Below, piece after piece: positions 59,240 to 64,000 of a DNA stretch of 64,000 bases. The stretch lies in NCBI GenBank assembly GCA_965219165.1, contig CBDCMW010000002.1, positions 682,001-746,000 of the forward strand, given 5' to 3'. Under the pieces are notes generated by a model. It was not told the origin of the DNA. It searched no databases and saw nothing but the letters and a program-made list of their open reading frames with translations. The stretch comes from Aldehydirespirator sp965219165. GTDB taxonomy: Bacteria > Actinomycetota > Acidimicrobiia > Acidimicrobiales > Aldehydirespiratoraceae. The translations under genes were made by a program, and so were the position numbers. Every line of letters starts with the position of its first letter. The stretch's first letter is position 1.

Positions 59240-60235
59240 ATGACCGACACATCGAACATGGAGTTCGGGTTGCTGATGCCCCACTTCGGCGGCCACGCCA
59301 GCCGCCGGGCTGTGCTCGACGGGGCGGTGCTGGCCGAGAGCTTCGGCTTCGACTCGCTGTGGGTGCGCGACCACCTGGTGTTCGAGCCCCACTCCGAGAT
59401 GGAGGCGGCCGACATCACCTTCTACGAGGCGCTCACCACCCTCACCGCCATCGGCGCGGTCACCGAGAACATCACGCTGGGCACCGGCTCGCTGATCCCG
59501 TTCCGCCATCCGGTGCACACCGCCATCAGCGTGGGCACCCTGTGCGCCCTGGTCGGCGACCGGGTGGTGCTGGGCTTCGGGGCCGGCACCTTCGACCACG
59601 AGTTCGACGTTGTCGACATGGCCGGCATCGACAGGGTGGCGCTGGTGCGCTCCAACGCGGAGATCCTGCGCCGTCTCTTGAGCGAGGACGGGGTCACCTA
59701 CCGCGACGACGTGTACTCGTTCGACAACATCTCCATCGAGCCCAAGCCGGGCGCCCCGGTGCCGTTCTGGTACTGCGGGGCCACCCCGCGCTCGGCCCGC
59801 CTGGCCGCCGAGTACTGCGACGGCTGGATGCCGGGGCGCACCACCCTGCTCACCATCGCCGAGCGGGCGGCCACCATGCAGGAGCTCACCGCGGCCAACG
59901 GCCGGCCCATGCCGACGATCGCGGTGATCCCGCCGACGTCGATCGCGGCCACCCACGACCTGGCGGTGTCGGGAGTGAACCTCGACGGATTGCTGGCCTG
60001 GGCCAACAAGCGGGGCAAGTGGTGGGCCAAGCCCCCGTCGGGCCGCTTCGCCACGGCCACCGACATCGAGGGCTCGCTCATCGCAGGCACCCCCGACGAG
60101 GTGGTCGAGCAGGTGCACCGCTTCGCTGACGTGGGGGTGGAGCATCTGGTGTTCGACCTGCGCATGAACTTCGACCGCTGGTTCGCGTCGGTGGAACTGC
60201 TGGGCCGAGAGGTCCTGCCCACCCTGCGAGCTTGA
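59240..60235 (+). CDS. LLM-class F420-dependent oxidoreductase (second)
   Basis: A 331-residue luciferase-like protein: MEFGLLMPHFGGHASRR, ESFGFDSLWVRDHLVFEPHSEMEA, ITLGTGSLIPFRHPVHTAISVGTLCAL, VVLGFGAGTFDHEFDVV, and PFWYCGATPRSARLAAEYCDGWMPG. Paralogue of the protein at 33197. ATG 59240 has GGAGG at 59230-59234, preferred to an upstream ATG at 59228 that has none. Downstream of the cyclic amidohydrolase and separated from it by hairpin repeats. Confidence 0.92.
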   Translation: MTDTSNMEFGLLMPHFGGHASRRAVLDGAVLAESFGFDSLWVRDHLVFEPHSEMEAADITFYEALTTLTAIGAVTENITLGTGSLIPFRHPVHTAISVGTLCALVGDRVVLGFGAGTFDHEFDVVDMAGIDRVALVRSNAEILRRLLSEDGVTYRDDVYSFDNISIEPKPGAPVPFWYCGATPRSARLAAEYCDGWMPGRTTLLTIAERAATMQELTAANGRPMPTIAVIPPTSIAATHDLAVSGVNLDGLLAWANKRGKWWAKPPSGRFATATDIEGSLIAGTPDEVVEQVHRFADVGVEHLVFDLRMNFDRWFASVELLGREVLPTLRA

Positions 60236-60288
60236 TCGATCTCGTCTCATCCTGCATTGAAAATTCATGACATAGCTCGACACTCGGG

Positions 60289-60317
60289 TTGCACTACGGT
60301 GCATCTGAAGATATTCT
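60289..60317 (+). promoter_or_regulatory. Sigma70-type promoter
   Basis: TTGCAC (60289-60294), 17-bp spacer, TATTCT (60312-60317), about 100 bp before the coiled-coil protein gene. The gap 60236-60418 holds no gene. Confidence 0.55.
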
Positions 60318-60418
60318 GATCTACAAGCTTCGCCACCGGGCCATCAAGCGGTGCGCCACTATCCTTCATTACGCACAGCACCCGCTCTCACCCGTGCCGT
60401 GGGCCCAGGAGAAGCCCC

Positions 60419-61018
60419 ATGACATCAGTCGCCCCCGCCCACCGGGCAGCACCGCAGATGACTCACACCCCCGATCCCGTCGCGACCCCGCAGGCCGATG
60501 CTGCCACGTCGGCTCTCGAAGCCGGGCCCACCAAGCCCCGACTGCGAGACCAGATCGCCGAGAACCCCCTACTGAGCCTCTTTCTCGGGCTCACGCTGGC
60601 CGTGCTGACTTTCCTCAGCACCCTGGCGGTGGCTCTGCTCATGTTCACCTTGAACGACATCAACGACGGCCTCGACAGTCTCGGGGAGCGCATCGACGGC
60701 CTCGACAGTCTCGGGGAGCGCATCGACCGCGTCGAGGTGAGTCTCGGGGAGCGCATCGACCGCGTCGAGGTGAGTCTCGGGGAGCGCATCGACCGCGTCG
60801 AGGTGAGTCTCGGGGAGCGCATCGACCGCGTCGAGGTGAATCTCAACGATCGCATCGACCGCCTCGAGGCCAAAGTGGACGCAGGGTTCGCGGCGCAGGG
60901 AGCCCATATCGTTGAGACCGATCGGAAGCTGACCGCCTTGATCACCCATCTCAACGCGACGGAGGCGGTCGACGCCGCGCTCGAAGGCAGACTCTTGGAC
61001 GGGATGAGCTTGGGCTAG
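60419..61018 (+). CDS. Membrane-anchored repeat coiled-coil protein
   Basis: A 199-residue protein. Residues 1-45 are polar and Pro/Ala-rich; about 48-77 is one membrane helix (LLSLFLGLTLAVLTFLSTLAVALLMF); then near-identical units of SLGERIDRVEV or DSLGERIDGL, mostly 11 residues (33 bp), about six copies before they decay into LNDRIDRLEAKVD. The hydrophobic spacing fits an 11-residue coiled coil. DNA repeats at about 60675-60840 are nearly identical, so copy number may vary. ATG 60419 has GGAGAAG upstream. Function unknown; a surface or division-site scaffold is conceivable. Confidence 0.82.
   Translation: MTSVAPAHRAAPQMTHTPDPVATPQADAATSALEAGPTKPRLRDQIAENPLLSLFLGLTLAVLTFLSTLAVALLMFTLNDINDGLDSLGERIDGLDSLGERIDRVEVSLGERIDRVEVSLGERIDRVEVSLGERIDRVEVNLNDRIDRLEAKVDAGFAAQGAHIVETDRKLTALITHLNATEAVDAALEGRLLDGMSLG
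60675..60840 (+). repeat. In-frame 30/33-bp tandem repeats in the coiled-coil gene
   Basis: Two 30-bp units, then four near-identical 33-bp units built on GTCTCGGGGAGCGCATCGAC. All keep the reading frame, so slippage would change only the length of the coiled coil. Confidence 0.9.
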
Positions 61019-61030
61019 CAAGGGCTTGAT

Positions 61031-61510
61031 GTGAGGGAGTCGATAAGCCGGGAGTTCATGGTCGAGGCTGACAGGGCCGACGTGTGGCCCCGGCTGCTGG
61101 ATGTGGAGGCGGTGGCGTCGTGGTTGCCGATCATGCACTCGGTCACCGAGGTGTCGTCGGGCCGCTCCGGCATCGACGGCTCCAGCTTCCAGGCCGCCTT
61201 CGAGGACAAAGTCGGTCCGTTCTCGCTGCGAGCCGACCTCCGCATCGAAGTGGCCGGGGTGCGCGAGTCTGAGGAGGTGTCGATCCGGGCCCGGGGCGAG
61301 GACCGCCAGATCCACTCCCGCATCATGATCGACGCAGCGGCCCATCTCACAGACGCTGGCCCGGACCGCACCCGGGTCCGCCTGAGTGGCGCCTACGAGA
61401 TCACCGGCCGGGTGGCCACCCTCGGCGCGGGGGTGATCCGCTCCAAGGCCAACAAGCTCATAGACACCTTCTGCACCAACGCCGCCGCCGGCCTCGCGGG
61501 CATTGCGTGA
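61031..61510 (+). CDS. SRPBCC (CoxG-like) protein
   Basis: A 159-residue helix-grip protein: ISREFMVEADRADVWPRLLDVEAVASWLPIMHSVTEV is the CoxG-like opening, followed by KVGPFSLRADLRIEV and the closing helix LGAGVIRSKANKLIDTFCTNAAAGLA. In carbon-monoxide dehydrogenase systems CoxG recruits the enzyme to the membrane; no cox genes are in the window, so its partner is elsewhere or it has another role. GTG 61031 follows AAGGG, 12 nt behind the coiled-coil gene stop, so the two may be co-transcribed. Confidence 0.85.
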   Translation: MRESISREFMVEADRADVWPRLLDVEAVASWLPIMHSVTEVSSGRSGIDGSSFQAAFEDKVGPFSLRADLRIEVAGVRESEEVSIRARGEDRQIHSRIMIDAAAHLTDAGPDRTRVRLSGAYEITGRVATLGAGVIRSKANKLIDTFCTNAAAGLAGIA

Positions 61511-61612
61511 TTGCGGACGACCGCCCGGCCTCGTGGCCGATCTTTCCGATGAGCACCCGCGCGGCTGTGCGGACCGCCGGGGGCCTGCCCTACAGGCAGG
61601 GTGCCGAGCCGT

Positions 61613-62641
61613 CTAGAGGTTGAAGGCCAGCCGCAGACCTGGCCGGGGCCACTCGTAGGCCATGAGCCTGCTCTCGCCCGCATCGGTGACGTAGGCGGTG
61701 GTCATGTCCTCGCCTCCCCAGCAGATGTTCGTGGCCAGCGAGCTTGGCATCCGGAGGTAGCCGACCCCGCCTCCGTCGACGGGCGTCGGCCCCGGCACCC
61801 TCACGTAGCTGATGTCGCCATCGGGCCGCACCACGCACAACCCGTCGTTCAGGGCCGCCACGACCACCGTGCCGTCGGCCTCCACCGCCAGAGAGTCGAA
61901 GTGCCCCAGCGTGTTGGCCACGCAGCGGCGGCTGCGATGGTCGACTTCGCCGGGACCGGTCACGTCCCAGGCCCAGAGCCGTCCGGTGGGCGTGTCCGCC
62001 ACGTACAGGGTTCCCCCGTCCGGTGACAGGCCGATGCCGTTGGGCCCGATGAGCGGGAATATCACCCGCTCCGAGAACGAGCCGTCGATCCGGGCATAGA
62101 ACACTCCCACCCGGTCGACCTCGTCGGCACGCGACTTCCCGCGGTCGGTGAACCACAGGCCACCGTCGGCGTCGAACACCAGGTCGTTCGGACCGCACAG
62201 GCGATGCCCCCCGCAGGCGGTGTGGAGGACCGTCACCTCGCCGGTGTCCAAGTCGAGGCGCTCGATGCTGCCCGTGATGTAATCGGCGCTCTGCCCGATG
62301 CCCGTGCCCGGAAGCGCGGGCAGCCAGACGCCGTGGTACTCGTGCCAGGCGAAACCGCCGCTGTTGCAGATGTAGACCGCGCCGTCCGGACCGACGGCCA
62401 GGCCGTTCGGTCCGGCTGTGGCGGGATTGTCCCAGTTCGCGACCGTTTCGCAGGTCCCGTCGGGCATGACTCTGGTGACGCGCGGCCCCCGCATCTCAAC
62501 GAGCAGCACCGACCCGTCCGACAGCGCCACGGGTCCCTCCGGGAACGCCAGGCCTCGGGCCACTGTCCGGTGGGGCAGGTCCATCATGGCGACATTTGTG
62601 CCGTCCGTTGAGTCTGCTGAGACTGCGCCCGCTCTCGCCAT
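61613..62641 (-). CDS. SMP-30/gluconolactonase-like protein
   Basis: A 342-residue six-bladed propeller of the SMP-30/LRE family: ARGLAFPEGPVALSDGSVLLVEM with the metal-binding Glu, ATAGPNGLAVGPDGAVYICNSGG, CGPNDLVFDADGGLWFTDRGKS and IGPNGIGLSPDGGTLYVADTPTGRLWAWD with the Asn and Asp ligands. Such enzymes hydrolyse sugar lactones using calcium or zinc. ATG 62641 has AGGGGG 5-10 nt upstream, supporting the shorter start. Could act after the aldonolactone-oxidase-like enzyme at 35229 in principle, but they are 26 kb apart. Confidence 0.9.
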   Translation of the reverse strand: MARAGAVSADSTDGTNVAMMDLPHRTVARGLAFPEGPVALSDGSVLLVEMRGPRVTRVMPDGTCETVANWDNPATAGPNGLAVGPDGAVYICNSGGFAWHEYHGVWLPALPGTGIGQSADYITGSIERLDLDTGEVTVLHTACGGHRLCGPNDLVFDADGGLWFTDRGKSRADEVDRVGVFYARIDGSFSERVIFPLIGPNGIGLSPDGGTLYVADTPTGRLWAWDVTGPGEVDHRSRRCVANTLGHFDSLAVEADGTVVVAALNDGLCVVRPDGDISYVRVPGPTPVDGGGVGYLRMPSSLATNICWGGEDMTTAYVTDAGESRLMAYEWPRPGLRLAFNL

Positions 62642-62924
62642 GATCCCCCTGCCGTGTCTCTGCGCTTGTGATCGCCCGACCATTCGCCGAGTCCGTGAGC
62701 AGGCTAACGGGCACCATCCTCGCGCTGGTGCCAGCCGCGAGCCCGCGACGCGATGAGTCTTCGTTGTATGCCGGGACGAGCTTCCCGCCTGCGAGGGTCG
62801 AGGCGCCGGTTATCCTCGCGGTTTCGCCTGGCGGCTCCCCGGCAGCGGGCGGTCTGGCGTGGAGGGGGCATTCCGACGACCACAAGGATTTCGGCACCCG
62901 CCGGAGTGGGCTGACTGGCAGCAC

Positions 62925-64000
62925 ATGGCAACGGCAAGCAGGGCACGGCCGCTGGCTGTGGTAGCGATCAGTTCATTGTCCACCGCCTTCAGCGTGGGCG
63001 TGGGTCTCCTGCCGGGGCTCCTTGCCTCCGCTCTGCGTGCCGATCTCGGCATCCACTACTGGCAGGTTGGGTTGCTGGTGAGCCTGCACTTCGGCTGCTC
63101 CGGTCTGGCGTCGGTTCCCGCCGGACGCATCACCGACCGTTGGGGAGCGCGTTTCGCGGTGACGTCCAACCTGGTGCTCGGAACGCTTGGCACCGGCCTG
63201 GCCGCCGCTCTGGGCAGCTATCCGGCCCTGCTGGCAGCGGCGGTGCTCAGCGGCTTCGGATACGCGCTCTCGGGTGTGGGAACCAGCGTGGCTGTCGTGC
63301 ACGCGGTCAGCGCGCGCTGGCGCACGGCGGCGATGGTCGGCACCAATGCCGGTCTTCCCGCGATCATCGCCCTGACCGCGTTCTTCGGACCCTGGGCCGC
63401 AGACCGCTGGCACTGGGAATGGGTGATGGGCGCCCTGGGGGTGGGGGCCGCCGCGTCGGCGCTGCTGGCGCTGCGCGTGCTGGGCGACGATCGCCCCGAA
63501 CACCAGGAGGATGTCGAGCGTCGACTCCCGAAACACTTCGGATGGTTCCCGGTGGCCGCCTTCCTGATGCTCTCCGGCTTCGCGCCGACTCTCACCTGGT
63601 CGGTGTCATACATCGAGTCTCTCGGCGCCACACCCACGCTGTCGGGGGTCCTGGTGGGGACGGCCGCCGCGATCACCTTCACGACCCTGATCGCTGCCAG
63701 CCTGCTGGCCGACCGGATGGATCCGCACACCCGGATCCGTCTGGTAGCGGCTCTCTCCACCAATCGGCGGATCATGTGGGGGATATTCGGTTTCGTGCGG
63801 TACAGGATCCGCCTGGTCATGACTCTCTGCCTGGTCCGGGCCGCATTCGGCGCCCTAATCCTGGCCGGAGTGGTATTCGGTGTGGGCGTCGCCTTGGTCG
63901 GCGTCGTCGGGGGCATGATCGTGCAGACCGCCTGTGCCGGTGCCCTGACTGCCGCCGTCGCTGACCGGGCACCCAAGGCCGTGGCCCGCGCCACCGCTCT
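62925..64000 (+). CDS. MFS transporter, truncated by window end
   Basis: About 358 residues are present and the frame is open to the last base. The first helix (AISSLSTAFSVGVGLLPGLLASALRADLG) and the loop AGRITDRWGARFAVTSN match the paralogues at 19063 and 31942. ATG 62925 gives a normal N-terminus; the ribosome site is weak (GGCAG). The 283-bp gap upstream (62642-62924) holds no gene and no clear motif that I can support, although TATCCT at about 62813 could be a -10. Confidence 0.85.
   Translation, partial: MATASRARPLAVVAISSLSTAFSVGVGLLPGLLASALRADLGIHYWQVGLLVSLHFGCSGLASVPAGRITDRWGARFAVTSNLVLGTLGTGLAAALGSYPALLAAAVLSGFGYALSGVGTSVAVVHAVSARWRTAAMVGTNAGLPAIIALTAFFGPWAADRWHWEWVMGALGVGAAASALLALRVLGDDRPEHQEDVERRLPKHFGWFPVAAFLMLSGFAPTLTWSVSYIESLGATPTLSGVLVGTAAAITFTTLIAASLLADRMDPHTRIRLVAALSTNRRIMWGIFGFVRYRIRLVMTLCLVRAAFGALILAGVVFGVGVALVGVVGGMIVQTACAGALTAAVADRAPKAVARATA

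Noticed and set aside
56441..60304. A 1287-codon open frame on the minus strand, antisense to four genes
   Set aside because: It has no domain signature, is rich in His/Gly/Arg as expected for the complement of GC-rich codons, and the plus strand carries clear enzyme motifs throughout.

Overview
The window is GC-rich, densely coded DNA of actinobacterial type. Pointers to an uncultured actinobacterium, possibly in or near Acidimicrobiia, are two F420-type luciferase-like oxidoreductases, S-layer-homology repeats carrying cysteines, a fused 1205-residue indolepyruvate:ferredoxin oxidoreductase, many GTGA/ATGA stop-start overlaps, and several genes whose start codon sits 6-8 nt behind a TANNNT or TATACA element, as expected for leaderless mRNAs. 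The lineage is an inference. No rRNA, tRNA, CRISPR array, transposase or integrase is visible.

Layout. 1-8.1 kb: 3' end of an aldehyde dehydrogenase gene, a PqqC/TenA-like protein, an oligopeptide-type solute-binding lipoprotein, an isochorismatase-fold hydrolase, a gamma-glutamyltransferase-like protein, a ketopantoate-reductase-like enzyme and an acyl-CoA synthetase. 8.1-12.2 kb: a 5 x 23 bp tandem repeat, a small hypothetical protein, a membrane protein and a 908-residue secreted SLH/RCC1/CAP protein. 12.3-17.4 kb (minus): a peptide-type ABC transporter operon (two permeases, two ATPases, an MFS gene) with every junction overlapping. 17.7-20.3 kb: an AAA ATPase with its own AT-rich promoter, and an MFS transporter. 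20.3-25.3 kb (minus): RidA-like, HbpS/GlcG-like, ABM-like and fused IorAB-like genes. 25.5-31.9 kb (plus): SDR, fused EtfB-EtfA, lipoprotein, divergent FtsH-like protease, SRPBCC protein. 31.9-37.5 kb: MFS, F420 enzyme, D-threonine-aldolase-like PLP enzyme, aldonolactone-oxidase-like flavoenzyme, SnoaL and SRPBCC proteins. 37.5-45.5 kb (minus): a catabolic operon (acyl-CoA dehydrogenase, acyl-CoA ligase, DUF6282-like hydrolase, isopropylmalate-dehydrogenase-like enzyme, ornithine-cyclodeaminase-like enzyme) interrupted by a three-gene island bounded by a perfect 16-bp direct repeat. 45.5-53.1 kb (minus): repeats, ECF sigma factor, second gamma-glutamyltransferase-like gene, CDC48-like double AAA ATPase, two cupins and an amidohydrolase. 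53.3-64 kb: DAO-type flavoenzyme, a four-gene operon pairing a PqqC-like (haem-oxygenase-fold) protein with a ferredoxin and a Rieske ferredoxin, a hairpin array, alpha/beta hydrolase, dihydropyrimidinase-like hydrolase, second F420 enzyme, a repeat-built coiled-coil membrane protein, SRPBCC, SMP-30-like lactonase and a truncated MFS gene.

Functionally the region is a patchwork of short catabolic operons for unidentified small acids, amides or peptides: uptake (ABC, MFS), CoA activation, flavin/F420/ferredoxin redox steps and hydrolases. Three features stand out. A GTATAC motif lies upstream of most of these operons. The three-gene island (TIGR04255-like protein, HTH protein, unknown protein) looks like a compact inserted module. 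Gene junctions repeatedly carry short local duplications that create mini-cistrons between translationally coupled genes.
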